Assembly: GCF_005893125.1 (NCBI RefSeq)
Contig: NZ_VCJS01000064.1
Coordinates: 1-61,077 of the forward strand
From: Nonomuraea basaltis
GTDB lineage: Bacteria; Actinomycetota; Actinomycetes; Streptosporangiales; Streptosporangiaceae
Reading direction: 5' to 3'
DNA: 61,077 nt
Position 1 is the first letter of the stretch; the number at the start of each line of letters is the position of its first letter. This document shows positions 7,757 through 16,641 of the stretch, in pieces. The translations under genes and the position numbers were made by a program. The notes below the pieces were generated by a model. The model was not told the DNA's origin. It did no database searches and was given only the letters and a program-made list of their open reading frames with translations.

Positions 7757-8608
7757 TCACCGTAAGGTGGGCGAGCGCCGGGATGGCCACCGTTTGCTCC
7801 GGCCGAGCGCGAGGGCGGCGATGCCCAGGCCGGAGATGGCGCCGGCGCAGAGCATCGACGCGGTCGACGGGCTCACGAGCGTGACGCCGGCCAGGGCAAG
7901 GGCCGAGACGGCCGTGGCGAACGCGATGTATGTCCAGGTCGCAAGGCGTGCCAGGCGGAGGCGCAGGTCCTCCGAGGGCAACGCGCGGGCGAGGAGCCAG
8001 GCCAGCGCAGGCAGGAGCAGGACGCCGTGCATGAACACGGCATAGGCCGGTTTCAGCGTGGTGGCCACCGTGTAGGCGAGTTGCTGGTTACCGGTCACCA
8101 CCTCGATGACCCCGCGAGCGATCATGATGGCGCCGAAGACCATGGCCGCGAGCAGGGTGGCGAAACCCGCGCGCACGGCCAGGCGCATGCTTGGCGCGAG
8201 CTCGGGATCGCCGCGGAAGGCGGCGACGGTCATGACGATCGCGATGGCGACGAGCACCCCGCCGCCCGCCGCCAGGGCCCTCGCGATGGCCGTGTCGACA
8301 GCGGTCTCCATGTTGAAATGGGATGGGACGCCTCGCCACGCCTGGAGGGTGATCAGGGCCACCTCCAATGTGGAGGCCGCGGCGAAGGCGCCGACCCAGA
8401 GGTGGCGGGCGCGGAGGCGTACGAACTGGGAGACCCAGGTCAGGGTCAGGATGCTCAGCCCGAACGACACACCGAACGTGAACGGTTTGCGCCACGACAC
8501 CGGGCCCTCCCATGGTCCGCCGTCCATGACGAACACGCCCAGGTGGAGGAGCCCCGCGAGCATCAGCAGTGCTCCGAAGACATACCAGAGGCGATTCACG
8601 CGGCCCAT
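7757..8608 (-). CDS. Multi-pass membrane protein, unknown function
   Basis: A 283-aa protein with about seven to eight hydrophobic helices and small, partly basic loops. The conserved-looking loop PWEGPVSWRKPFTFGVSFG after the first helix, followed by WVSQFVRLRA, is seen in uncharacterised actinobacterial membrane proteins. I do not recognise a named domain. It lies 125 bases downstream of the penicillin-acylase gene on the same strand, but a duplicated hairpin separates them, so independent transcription is likely. Confidence 0.7.
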   Translation of the reverse strand: MGRVNRLWYVFGALLMLAGLLHLGVFVMDGGPWEGPVSWRKPFTFGVSFGLSILTLTWVSQFVRLRARHLWVGAFAAASTLEVALITLQAWRGVPSHFNMETAVDTAIARALAAGGGVLVAIAIVMTVAAFRGDPELAPSMRLAVRAGFATLLAAMVFGAIMIARGVIEVVTGNQQLAYTVATTLKPAYAVFMHGVLLLPALAWLLARALPSEDLRLRLARLATWTYIAFATAVSALALAGVTLVSPSTASMLCAGAISGLGIAALALGRSKRWPSRRSPTLR

Positions 8609-8681
8609 GCTGGCAGGCGGAGCCCGGCGGGCGCGTCGGCCCAGGGTTTGGATCGTGCCTACGACGCTGGTCGTACGCGCG

Positions 8682-8751
8682 GGGCGTTCACCGTCCGCCC
8701 AGGGTCCAGCCTGGCAGGGCGTTCACCATCCGCTCAGGGGCTGAGCCTGAG
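8682..8751. repeat. 35-bp imperfect tandem repeat carrying hairpins
   Basis: Two copies (8682-8716 and 8717-8751) begin with GGGCGTTCACC and share most bases. Each folds into its own hairpin: CCAGG/CCTGG in the first and CTCAGG/CCTGAG in the second, so the copies differ on both sides of the stem while keeping it paired. The second copy runs across the stop codon of the penicillin-acylase gene. Confidence 0.6.
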
Positions 8752-8753
8752 CG
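8731..8753. terminator. Hairpin over the penicillin-acylase stop codon
   Basis: CGCTCAGG (8731-8738) pairs with CCTGAGCG (8746-8753) around a 7-base loop; the stop codon of the minus-strand gene (8734-8736) lies in the stem. Confidence 0.55.
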
Positions 8754-11253
8754 TGTGCACGGCCGCCTTCTTGACCGACTCGGGCTTGGAGTACATCGGC
8801 AGCAGATCGCCCCTGGCCCACAGCTCCGCCTGGTCCCAGTAGTTGTCGTGGAAGGCGTGCCCCGAGGCGCCCGTCAGGTTGATCCACTGCGATCTGTCCA
8901 GATCGGACAGATCGACGACCATGCGCATCGACGGCACGGCGGTGACCGCGTAGCCCTGCTGGACGTTCCAGCCCGTGGCGTTCACGGCGTCCTTGCTCCC
9001 TGGAGCGGCTAAGGGGCCGCGGTTGAACAGCGCCTCGACCGGCGCGATCCCCGAGGTCCCCAGCGAGCCGTTGACCAGCTCTAATTGGTGCAGGTCGCCC
9101 CACCGCCACGACGCGACGTCCGCACCGAGCCGGTCCGCCAGCTCCTGGTACGCCGACGCCATCGCCTGCCGCAGGATGTCGTCACGCGTCTCCGTACGGC
9201 TCTTCGTGGTCACGTCGTCCCAGAAGGGGTCGTCCGGGAGTTCGAGCAGGCGCCTGATCACCTCATACCAGCGGTCGCCTCCGCTCGGCCTGGCGCCCTC
9301 CGGCAGCTCATCGTCGAACGTCAGCAGGAGCACCTGGCGCCAGACCGCGTTGAAGTACGCGGCCGCGGCCGAATCCACGTCCTGCTTGCCGTCCCACGTC
9401 TTCAGCAACTGCCTGGCCTGGTCGCCCGGCCCCGCCAGATCGATCCGCATCAGCGCCGGGACCAGCGTCTCGGCGAAGCCGTTGTGGGTGTCCCGCTGGA
9501 TCTCCGCCATGGTCGCCACGTCGACCTTGCCCTTCTTGACCGCCTCCTTGACGAGATCGCGAATGCGCTCGGAACGATAGCCGTACGCCCAGTCCTTGGT
9601 CAGCAGGGGCCGGTACCGTTTGGGGTCGATGACCGCGTTGTTCGCCGTGACGACGAATCCGTCCGCCGGGTCCACCACCGACGGCAGCTGGTCGTACGGG
9701 ATGGGTGCCGTCCTCCAGTCGTACTCGCCCGTCCAGCCGGGGACCGGCCAGGTGCCGTCGCCCTTCTCGCGCACGGGGATGCGGCCGGGCGCCTGGTAGC
9801 CGATCCTGCCCGTCGTGTCGGCGTACACCAGGTTCTGGGCGGGCACCTCGAACAGCGCCGCGGCGGCCTTGAACTCCGGCCAGTCGGCCGCCTTGTTCAG
9901 CGCGAAGATCGCGTCGGCGGTCCTGCCCGGCGTCAGCGCCGTCCACTGCAGCGCCACCGCGTTCGCCTCGCCGGTGGGCTTGGCGCTGCCTATCACCTCG
10001 TTGATCAGCGGCCCGTGCACGGTGCTCTTGACGGTGATCGAGACGGGCGGGCCGCCGGCCACCTTGATCTGCTCCTGCCTGGCCTCCAGCTTCACCTGCT
10101 CGCCCTTGTACAGGTACGTGTCGCCCTCCACCTTCTCCAGGAACAGGTCGGCCACGTCGGGACCCAGGTTCGTGAAGCCCCACGCGATCTTGTCCGTGTG
10201 CCCGATGACCACGCCGGGAACGCCGGAGAACGTGAACCCCGTCACGTCGTACGGGCACGCCTCCGAGACCTTCCGGCAGTGCAGCCCCGCCTGGTACCAG
10301 ACGGACGGCAGCTGCGCGGACAGGTGCGGGTCGTTGACCAGCAGCGGCTTGCCACTGGCCGTGTGGTCGCCGGAGATCACCCACGAGTTCGACCCGACGC
10401 CCTCGCGGTCCTCGGTGCTCATGGTGCTCGGCACGGCGTCCAGCGTCTTGGCCGCCTGCGTGATCGCCGCGGCGGTGCCGCGCAATTGCGGCTCGGCCCG
10501 CTGGTCGAAACGGTCCTGGTCGATGGTGCCTTCGGTGACGATCGGGGAGTGCCGGTCGTACGGGTAGGCGGGGTAGAGCTGCTCGACCCGCTCCCTGGGC
10601 AGCTTGGCCGCGATCAGCGCGCGGTCGATCTCGTCCTCCATGTTGGAGCGCAGGTCCCACGCCATGGCCTTCAGCCAGGAGAGGGAGTCGAGCGCGGTCC
10701 ACTGCTCCGGCTGGTAGTCGCCGTTCTGGAGTTTGAGCACGGAGTATTCGAGGCTGCGGTCGGAGGCGTTCGGGTTGGCGGCGAGCCAGGCGTTTACGCC
10801 TTTCGCGTACGCGTTCAGGTAGTCCTGGGTCTCTTTTGCCAGCTCGGGCAGCTCCTGTTCGGCGACCCTGCGCCAGCCCATGGTCCTGAGGGCCTTGTCG
10901 GTGTCGAGCGTGGACTTGCCGAAGAGCTCTGAGAGGCGGCCGGCGGTCATGTGGCGCCGGAAGTCCATCTCGTAGAAACGGTCCTGGGCATGGACGAATC
11001 CCTGGGCCATGAACAGGTCAGTGGCGCTGTCGGCATAGATATGCGGGATTCCCGATTTATCGCGATAAATCTCCACATTCCCGGCTAAGCCGGGCAACCG
11101 CAACGATCCGTCCATCTGCGGGAACGACTTCCGCACGGTGTAGACGAGGATCCCGGCCAGCACGAGCGCCAACACGAGAAGAACGGTCAACACCCGAGCG
11201 AACCACCGCAACGGCCACGGCATCCACGCATAGGGCCTCACCGACACCTCCAT
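8734..11253 (-). CDS. Penicillin acylase family protein (Ntn hydrolase)
   Basis: An 839-aa precursor of the penicillin/AHL acylase family, which self-cleaves into alpha and beta chains and hydrolyses amide bonds of acylated substrates. A membrane segment at about residues 19-40 suggests export with an N-terminal anchor. The beta chain would begin at Ser288 in GSNSW, the expected nucleophile after autocleavage. It is followed by the conserved GDHTASGKPLLVNDPHL. The alpha-chain marks IPHIYADSATDLFMAQGFVHAQDR and the GRLSELFG segment are present. Length is normal for the family. The substrate cannot be told; acyl-homoserine lactones, cyclic lipopeptides or beta-lactams are all known in the family. 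Confidence 0.92.
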   Translation of the reverse strand: MEVSVRPYAWMPWPLRWFARVLTVLLVLALVLAGILVYTVRKSFPQMDGSLRLPGLAGNVEIYRDKSGIPHIYADSATDLFMAQGFVHAQDRFYEMDFRRHMTAGRLSELFGKSTLDTDKALRTMGWRRVAEQELPELAKETQDYLNAYAKGVNAWLAANPNASDRSLEYSVLKLQNGDYQPEQWTALDSLSWLKAMAWDLRSNMEDEIDRALIAAKLPRERVEQLYPAYPYDRHSPIVTEGTIDQDRFDQRAEPQLRGTAAAITQAAKTLDAVPSTMSTEDREGVGSNSWVISGDHTASGKPLLVNDPHLSAQLPSVWYQAGLHCRKVSEACPYDVTGFTFSGVPGVVIGHTDKIAWGFTNLGPDVADLFLEKVEGDTYLYKGEQVKLEARQEQIKVAGGPPVSITVKSTVHGPLINEVIGSAKPTGEANAVALQWTALTPGRTADAIFALNKAADWPEFKAAAALFEVPAQNLVYADTTGRIGYQAPGRIPVREKGDGTWPVPGWTGEYDWRTAPIPYDQLPSVVDPADGFVVTANNAVIDPKRYRPLLTKDWAYGYRSERIRDLVKEAVKKGKVDVATMAEIQRDTHNGFAETLVPALMRIDLAGPGDQARQLLKTWDGKQDVDSAAAAYFNAVWRQVLLLTFDDELPEGARPSGGDRWYEVIRRLLELPDDPFWDDVTTKSRTETRDDILRQAMASAYQELADRLGADVASWRWGDLHQLELVNGSLGTSGIAPVEALFNRGPLAAPGSKDAVNATGWNVQQGYAVTAVPSMRMVVDLSDLDRSQWINLTGASGHAFHDNYWDQAELWARGDLLPMYSKPESVKKAAVHTLRLSP

Positions 11254-11542
11254 CCAGCCGAACTGGGACTAAGTCTGGCAGCCCGAGATCACTACTACGG
11301 CCGCCTTCACGCCCCTTCTCAGGGGACTTTGAGCGGCCGATCACGCGGGGAGGACACGGGCTCACGCGCCGTAAACGTCCGGGGTCTTGAGAGCGGCGGG
11401 GCCGGCTGTCGCCGGAGGGAGCGGCGGGCTCTCTGGACGGTGAGCCGGGTCGCGGCCGTGCGAGCGGCGGTGGCGGGCGCGCCCAGCAGCGCACGGGCAA
11501 GGCCGCGGGGTGGCAACGACGACGTTCGCGGGTGGGGGTGGT
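11254..11542. other. Non-coding gap of 289 bases
   Basis: I see no convincing gene here. The open frames crossing it have Arg/Pro-rich composition typical of shadow frames in GC-rich DNA. It holds a two-tier hairpin (11298-11339) and presumably the promoter of the penicillin-acylase gene. Confidence 0.6.
11298..11339. terminator. Two-tier symmetric hairpin
   Basis: Outer stem CGGCCGC (11298-11304) with GCGGCCG (11333-11339); inner stem CCCCT (11312-11316) with AGGGG (11321-11325), loop TCTC. The internal loops are both exactly 7 bases. It lies about 200 bases after the end of the cysteinyl-tRNA-synthetase-like gene and could end that operon. Confidence 0.5.
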
Positions 11543-12898
11543 TCAGGTCCAGGTTTGGCCGTCGGGAGTGTCCGAGACACGGACGCCCAGCGCGGCCAGT
11601 TCGTCCCGCAGCCGGTCCGCCTCCTTCCAGTCCTCGGCCTCCCGCGCCCGGCCCCGCGCCTCCAGCAGCTCCCCGGCCCCCGCGGGCAGCACGGGCACCT
11701 TCCCGATATCCGTGGAAAGCTCCAGCCCCAGCACCTGATCCACGTGCAGGAACGACTCCAGCTTCGCGCCGGGCGCCACCGACTCGTCCCGCTCCAGCTC
11801 CCGCAGGATCCGCAGCGCCCCCGGCGTGTCCAGGTCATCGTCGAAGGCGGCCTCCACCCGCTCCACGTACGCGGAGGCCATCGGCGCACTGGGCAACTCG
11901 GCCCACTCGGCCACCCGCGACCGCCACCGCCGCACCGTCCGGTCGGCGGCCCGGAGTGTGTCCCACGTCAGGTTCATCTGCTGCCGATAGCGATGCTCAA
12001 GGAACGCCATCCGCACGGCGAGCGGATCGAGCCCCGCAGCCACCACGTCGGCCAGCAGCACCACGTTCCCCGTCGACTTCGCCATCTTGCGACCGTCGAA
12101 CAGCAGGTGCTCCCCGTGCACCCAGTGCCGGACCACCTCGTGCCCGGCGGCCGCGTTGGACTGGGCGCGCTCGTCCTCGTGATGGGGGAAGCGCAGGTCG
12201 ATCCCGCCGGTGTGGATGTCGAAGCGTGACCCGAGGAACCGCAGCGACATGGCCGAGCACTCCACATGCCACCCCGGGAACCCGCGCCCCCACGGTGTCT
12301 CCCAGCTCAGCTCGCCCTCGGCCGGTTTCCACAGGGCCCAGTCGGCGTGGAAGCGCTTGCGCGGGTCGACGGTGTCGATGCGGTGGGCGGGCTTCAGGGC
12401 ATCAAGGCGATTCCCGGAAATTTCGCCGTAAGTGGGAAACGTCCGTACGTCAAAGAACACCGACCCGTCCGGCACCGCGTACGCATGCCCCTGCTCGATC
12501 AGCTTGGCGATCAGCTCGATCATCAGATCGATCGTCTCTGTGGCGCGCGGCGTGTGCTCCGGCGGCCGGAGGTTGAGCGCGGCGGTGTCGTTCCTGAAGG
12601 CGTCCTCGTAGAAGCGCGCCAGCTCCCGCACCGAGCGCCCCTCGGTCTCGGCCTGCTCCACGACCTTGTCGACTCCGGAGTCGGCCAGGTGGCCGACGTC
12701 GGTGATGTTCTGGCAGGCCAGCACGCGCACCCGCCGCCGCTCCAGGACCCGCCTGATCAGGTCGGACAGCAGGTAAGTGCGCAGGTTGCCCACGTGCGCG
12801 TAGCGGTAGACCGTCGGCCCGCAGGTGTACATCCGCAACGCCCGCCCGGGGGCGAGCTCCTCGACCTGCCTGGCCCGCGTGTCGTAGATCCGCAACAT
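11543..12898 (-). CDS. cysS: Cysteinyl-tRNA synthetase-like protein (KMAKS variant)
   Basis: A 451-aa class I aminoacyl-tRNA synthetase of the cysteine type, expected to charge tRNA-Cys. The zinc site is complete: Cys26 in YTCGPTVY, Cys in WHVECSAMS, and His/Glu in FPHHEDERAQS. The HIGH motif reads HVGN, as in some CysRS, and the KMSKS loop reads KMAKS, a Ser-to-Ala change. A DALR-type anticodon-binding tail follows. The related mycothiol ligase MshC was considered, but the CGPTVY and IDLRFPHHEDERAQSNA segments are CysRS-like. It starts 20 bases after the 616-aa gene and looks like the last gene of the helicase operon. It may be a second copy; the housekeeping cysS is not visible here. Confidence 0.85.
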   Translation of the reverse strand: MLRIYDTRARQVEELAPGRALRMYTCGPTVYRYAHVGNLRTYLLSDLIRRVLERRRVRVLACQNITDVGHLADSGVDKVVEQAETEGRSVRELARFYEDAFRNDTAALNLRPPEHTPRATETIDLMIELIAKLIEQGHAYAVPDGSVFFDVRTFPTYGEISGNRLDALKPAHRIDTVDPRKRFHADWALWKPAEGELSWETPWGRGFPGWHVECSAMSLRFLGSRFDIHTGGIDLRFPHHEDERAQSNAAAGHEVVRHWVHGEHLLFDGRKMAKSTGNVVLLADVVAAGLDPLAVRMAFLEHRYRQQMNLTWDTLRAADRTVRRWRSRVAEWAELPSAPMASAYVERVEAAFDDDLDTPGALRILRELERDESVAPGAKLESFLHVDQVLGLELSTDIGKVPVLPAGAGELLEARGRAREAEDWKEADRLRDELAALGVRVSDTPDGQTWT

Positions 12899-12918
12899 TC
12901 TCCGAGCCTAGCCCGGTG

Positions 12919-14769
12919 TCATCCGCCCAGGAAACCGAGGATGTCCCTGTCACCGCGCTCGCGCAGCCTGCCCAGGATCTCTTCGCGGGTGGCCGTGTCG
13001 GGCAGTCCGATCCTGGCCCCGATCAGCCGCAGCCCCTCGATCTCCGAGCTGACGGGCGCGGTGTACCCGATCAGGTAGAGCGCCCGGTTCACGGGCGGCA
13101 TCCCGACGGGCGCGGCGGGCAGGTAGCGGGTCAGCAGCTCGCCGCCGTCCGACACGGTCAGGAACACGTGGTCGCCCTCGCCCGCCTTGAACTCGGCCAG
13201 CACGTTGCGGATCGACCCCATGGTCGGCTGGTTGTGCCAGCTGATCACCACGTCCCCGGACGGCACCGAGGCGGTCAGCTGCCCGCCTGGCGCCATGCCC
13301 AGGTACGCCGCGAACCCCGTCGGCAGCGGCGACCCCGACCCGCGCAGGTGCTCGGCGTTGATGTCCACCCGGTGCCACCAGCGCCCGTCGCGGGAGCGGA
13401 AGCTGCGCCGGGTCTCCGACACGTCCTTGCGCGGCTGGTACGGCTCCGCCTCGCCGCCCCCAGAGGTGCCCGCCACCCGGATCCAGCCCCGCTGCGTCCG
13501 CTCGAACCCCGGCCCGCCCGAGTACGCCCGCACGGAGCTCTCGCTGACGTCGTACTTGGAGGTCAGGTTCGTCACGATCGTGCTCACCGACGCCTCGCCG
13601 CCGGCCCGCTCGATCTCTCTGGCGATCATCTCTCTGATCCCCAGGTACTCGTCGCCGCCCCACCTGGTCAGCCCGTACTTGTTCCGGTCGATCCGGCGGA
13701 AGCGCTCGTCGGCGGTGAGCTGGTTGCGGATGCCGACCAGGCTGTAGTCCTCGCCGATGCGCTCCTGGATCTCCTCGGGCGACAGCGGCCCGCCCGCCAC
13801 CGCCAGCACCGCCTCGGCCTTCTCGTTGATGCTGCGCGGCCACGGCACCACGTGCTGGCCGAGCACGCGCAATTGCGGCACGGCCAGGATCCACCGCTCG
13901 GCCACGTCCTCGCGCACGCCGAGCTGCGCCACCATGGACACGGCCTCGCCGAGCGGGCGCGGCCCGTCGGCGAAGAGCTGGCGCGTCTTCTCCCTCAGCT
14001 CGTCGGCCCCGCCCGCCACGAGCCACCCGTCGGACTGCTCGTAGCCGGTCAGCAGCGTGCGCACGAACCGCCACACCGGGATCCCCAGCGTCCGCAGCTC
14101 GGTCCGGTGCCACGGCACGGCCGCCTGCAGGTCGTCGGCCGGTACGGCGGAGCCCAGCCGGGTACGCAGCCACGCCACGTGCGCCACCAGCGCCGCCGCC
14201 TGGGCGCCGCCGAGCCACGCCTCCACGTGGTCGCGCAGGTCGCGCTCGATCTGCCTGATGCGCTCCCGCGTCACCGAGAATCGCTGCGCCAGCTCGTCGA
14301 GCGTGGCCCGCTGCGCCGCGTACAACCGGTCGCGGGCGATGGCCCGCTGCCGGTCGTCCAGCGCGGCGAACAGCTCGTCGATCACCTCGGGCAGCGGCTT
14401 GTCCGGCCGGGACGGCACGGGCACGGGCACGGCGTCGGGCGCGGGCTCGAGCAGCCGCTCGAACACGCCGATGAACAGCTTCTGCACCACGTCCTTGCCC
14501 AGCGACTCCGGCGTCCGCTCGGCCTCGGCGGGGTCGGAGAAGCGCAGCAACGGCAGGATGTCGCCGAGCAGCAGATGTCCCCAGCAGGCCACGGCCAGGT
14601 CGGCCAGGTGGCCCGCCACGGTCTGCGTGCCGACGATGGCGCACGCGCGGTCGAGGGGAATCGCCTGCCACCAGGCCTCGGGCAGCTGTGGCTCCTCCAC
14701 GATCGGCGCGATCTGGCCAGGAGAGGTCCAGCGCACGGGTGGCGCGAGGTCGCTCAGGCTGAGGTTCAT
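12919..14769 (-). CDS. Sigma-region-4-like / winged-helix DNA-binding protein (616 aa)
   Basis: Domain order from the sequence: an N-terminal region (1-110) shared with the 792-aa protein two genes upstream; a Pro-rich linker; a sigma-70 region-4-like helix-turn-helix at about 155-176 with recognition segment TRERIRQIE; a helical region; a winged-helix, HARE-HTH-like segment at about 313-370 (ending FRRIDRNKYGLTRWG); a second one at about 374-432; and a C-terminal domain (443-616) starting YQPRKDVSETRRSF, also shared with the paralogue. Known use of such modules is DNA binding next to RNA polymerase or modification enzymes. Its job here is unknown. It starts 47 bases after the helicase gene, so co-transcription is likely. 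Confidence 0.72.
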   Translation of the reverse strand: MNLSLSDLAPPVRWTSPGQIAPIVEEPQLPEAWWQAIPLDRACAIVGTQTVAGHLADLAVACWGHLLLGDILPLLRFSDPAEAERTPESLGKDVVQKLFIGVFERLLEPAPDAVPVPVPSRPDKPLPEVIDELFAALDDRQRAIARDRLYAAQRATLDELAQRFSVTRERIRQIERDLRDHVEAWLGGAQAAALVAHVAWLRTRLGSAVPADDLQAAVPWHRTELRTLGIPVWRFVRTLLTGYEQSDGWLVAGGADELREKTRQLFADGPRPLGEAVSMVAQLGVREDVAERWILAVPQLRVLGQHVVPWPRSINEKAEAVLAVAGGPLSPEEIQERIGEDYSLVGIRNQLTADERFRRIDRNKYGLTRWGGDEYLGIREMIAREIERAGGEASVSTIVTNLTSKYDVSESSVRAYSGGPGFERTQRGWIRVAGTSGGGEAEPYQPRKDVSETRRSFRSRDGRWWHRVDINAEHLRGSGSPLPTGFAAYLGMAPGGQLTASVPSGDVVISWHNQPTMGSIRNVLAEFKAGEGDHVFLTVSDGGELLTRYLPAAPVGMPPVNRALYLIGYTAPVSSEIEGLRLIGARIGLPDTATREEILGRLRERGDRDILGFLGG

Positions 14770-14816
14770 TGAGGTCCAACCGGCAAAGGGAAGTATCCGC
14801 AGTTCAGACTATGTGA

Positions 14817-16637
14817 TCAGAGGGGTAAAAATGGGCTGCCTCTTCCGTAATGGGAGATATAGAGCATCGCACGGGCGCGCGTGCAGGCGACGAACAGTAT
14901 GCTCCGTTCGCGCTGCAGAGCTCGAGCCCGTGCGCCAGGTTCTTCCGGCAACGGCTCGGGAACCACGCCCTCCGCCACGCCGACGAGCGCCACCCGCTCG
15001 AACTCCATGCCTTTCAGATGCTGGAAGGTCGCGGCCCGCACGTCCAGGCCCTCCAGAGCCTTCCTGGCCTCCCGGACGAGCCGGGTGTTGCGGGCGCCGA
15101 CGGCGATCTCATCGGCGGGCACGCCGTCCGCCAGCCACGCCTCGATCGTGTTCCGCAGCCCGGCCAGCTCGGCCTCGGCGGAGTCGTACGCCCTGATCAT
15201 CGGCCGTTCGCCGTGGTGCGTGGCGCGGTAGCCGTACATCTCGGTCGCCCCCTTGACCAGACCGGGCACGGGACCGCCGCCGCGCAGCCGGACCACGAAA
15301 GACAGCAGCTCCTGCGGCAGCCGGAACGAGACCCTGAGCGTGGCCTGGACGGTGTGGATCCCGACCGCGCCCAGCGCCACCCGCGTGTCGGTGACCCGCT
15401 GGTGCGGATCGCCCACGATGAACAGGTCGTCACGCGCGCGCGGCGCCGCCGCCCGCAGCAGCCGCCACTGCGCCGGGCTGATGTCCTGCGCCTCGTCCAC
15501 CACGATGTGACGGTACGGCTTGCGCCCCGGATCCACGTCGTCCAGCAGGTCGCCGGTCGTGATCGACAGCAGCCTGAGCGCCTCGTCCGTCAGCTGGGCC
15601 AGCGTCCGCGCGCCCGGGCCGACCAGCGGCGGGCGGCGGCCCTCTGAGCCGGCCACGATGCGCATGGCCAGGCGTTCGGCGTTGTCCACCTCGACCCGCT
15701 TGCGTACGATCTCGTCCTCGATCAGCACGTCGAGCCTGGCCGACAGCTCCTCGGCGAGGCTCTGCGAGAACGTGATGAGCAGGACGGGACCGCTGCCGTT
15801 CGCGGCCAGGTGGGCGGCGCGGTGCAGGGCGATGACCGTCTTGCCGGTGCCCGCGCCGCCGATGACCAGCACCGGATGCTCCTGGCGGGCCGCCCTGGCC
15901 AGCCGGTGCTGCGTCGGGTGCAGGAACGTGCACCACTCCGGCGCCCCCAGCACCCGGTCGAGCGCCACCTTGTCGGCGGCGAACGCCGCCCGGTCCGGGC
16001 TGCGCAGCAGCGCCGCGTGCAGGTCGTCGGTGTCGATCGGCCCGGTGCCCGCGTCGGAGGAGCGCCAGGCGTCCAGCTCGCGCCAGGCCTCGGAGAGCGA
16101 GCCGCCGCGGGCCAGGGCGGCGAGCGGCAGGTGCTGGGTGGGCGGGAGCAGCGGTTCGAGCGCGGCCACGTCGGCCTCAGTGGTGATGAGCCGGAACAGC
16201 GGCAGGGCGTGCACGTCGATGCCGAGGGCCAGCAGGTCGCCGTCGCAGATCGGGTCGAACAGCCGCGACGGCCTGATCGACCTGCGCAACGCGGGCTCCA
16301 CCCGTTCCAGGGCCTCGGCGTCCCACTCCTCGACGACGCCGACCACGGAGTTGACGCCGTACCTGTGGCGTCGCGCGTACGACCAGGCCTCGGGGTCGGG
16401 CAGCACCCTGCGCAGCCAGTACACGTCCCGATGCCGCACCACCACCCCGCGATGCCCCTCGGCCAGGCGCAGGGTCGCGACCCGGGGATCCCTGGCGCCC
16501 CGCACCCGCTCGGGATGCGGGGCGCCGGACACGTTCAGCAGGAACCGGCGCAGCGCGACCACGGCGTCCCTGCGCACTGGCTGGGCCAGTGCGCTGAGCT
16601 CCCTGGGAAACTCAGGGCCGATCGCGAGCCGCGGCAC
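14817..16637 (-). CDS. SF1 (UvrD/Rep-type) helicase with N-terminal RelE/ParE-like domain
   Basis: A 606-aa ATP-dependent helicase. Motifs visible in order: Q-motif region HPTQHRLA (about 240), Walker A GGAGTGKT (260-267), Walker B DEAQD (381-385), motif III FIVGDPHQRV (406-415), motif IV VSFRLPQE (436-443), motif V QHLKGMEFERV (539-549) and motif VI RSILFVACTRAR (578-589). All catalytic residues look intact. Residues 1-110 have the layout of a RelE/ParE toxin fold, ending in HRGVVVRHRDVYWLRRV then DPEAWSYARRHRYGVN, as seen in helicases fused to such a domain. UvrD-type 2B and 1B insertions are short. It starts 4 bases after the 792-aa gene, tight enough for translational coupling. The role, repair or defence, is not established. 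Confidence 0.86.
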   Translation of the reverse strand: MPRLAIGPEFPRELSALAQPVRRDAVVALRRFLLNVSGAPHPERVRGARDPRVATLRLAEGHRGVVVRHRDVYWLRRVLPDPEAWSYARRHRYGVNSVVGVVEEWDAEALERVEPALRRSIRPSRLFDPICDGDLLALGIDVHALPLFRLITTEADVAALEPLLPPTQHLPLAALARGGSLSEAWRELDAWRSSDAGTGPIDTDDLHAALLRSPDRAAFAADKVALDRVLGAPEWCTFLHPTQHRLARAARQEHPVLVIGGAGTGKTVIALHRAAHLAANGSGPVLLITFSQSLAEELSARLDVLIEDEIVRKRVEVDNAERLAMRIVAGSEGRRPPLVGPGARTLAQLTDEALRLLSITTGDLLDDVDPGRKPYRHIVVDEAQDISPAQWRLLRAAAPRARDDLFIVGDPHQRVTDTRVALGAVGIHTVQATLRVSFRLPQELLSFVVRLRGGGPVPGLVKGATEMYGYRATHHGERPMIRAYDSAEAELAGLRNTIEAWLADGVPADEIAVGARNTRLVREARKALEGLDVRAATFQHLKGMEFERVALVGVAEGVVPEPLPEEPGARARALQRERSILFVACTRARAMLYISHYGRGSPFLPL

Positions 16638-16641
16638 CGGC

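Noticed and set aside
8975..10932. Long open frames opposite the penicillin-acylase gene, and similar ones opposite most genes
   Set aside because: They have Arg/Ala/Pro-rich or Ser/Thr-rich composition set by high GC, no family features and no ribosome sites; the opposite frames encode clear proteins.
11319..11516. 65-codon Arg-rich minus-strand frame in the 289-base gap
   Set aside because: Composition and lack of a ribosome site are those of a chance frame; the region holds a hairpin.
11543..12898. Call as MshC (mycothiol ligase)
   Set aside because: CGPTVY, FPHHEDERAQS and the DALR-like tail fit cysteinyl-tRNA synthetase better; MshC has a different N-terminus and KMSKSRGN.
12916..14772. 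618-codon plus-strand frame opposite the 616-aa gene
   Set aside because: The minus-strand product shares ends with its paralogue and has an HTH; the plus-strand frame is His/Gly/Arg-rich shadow sequence.
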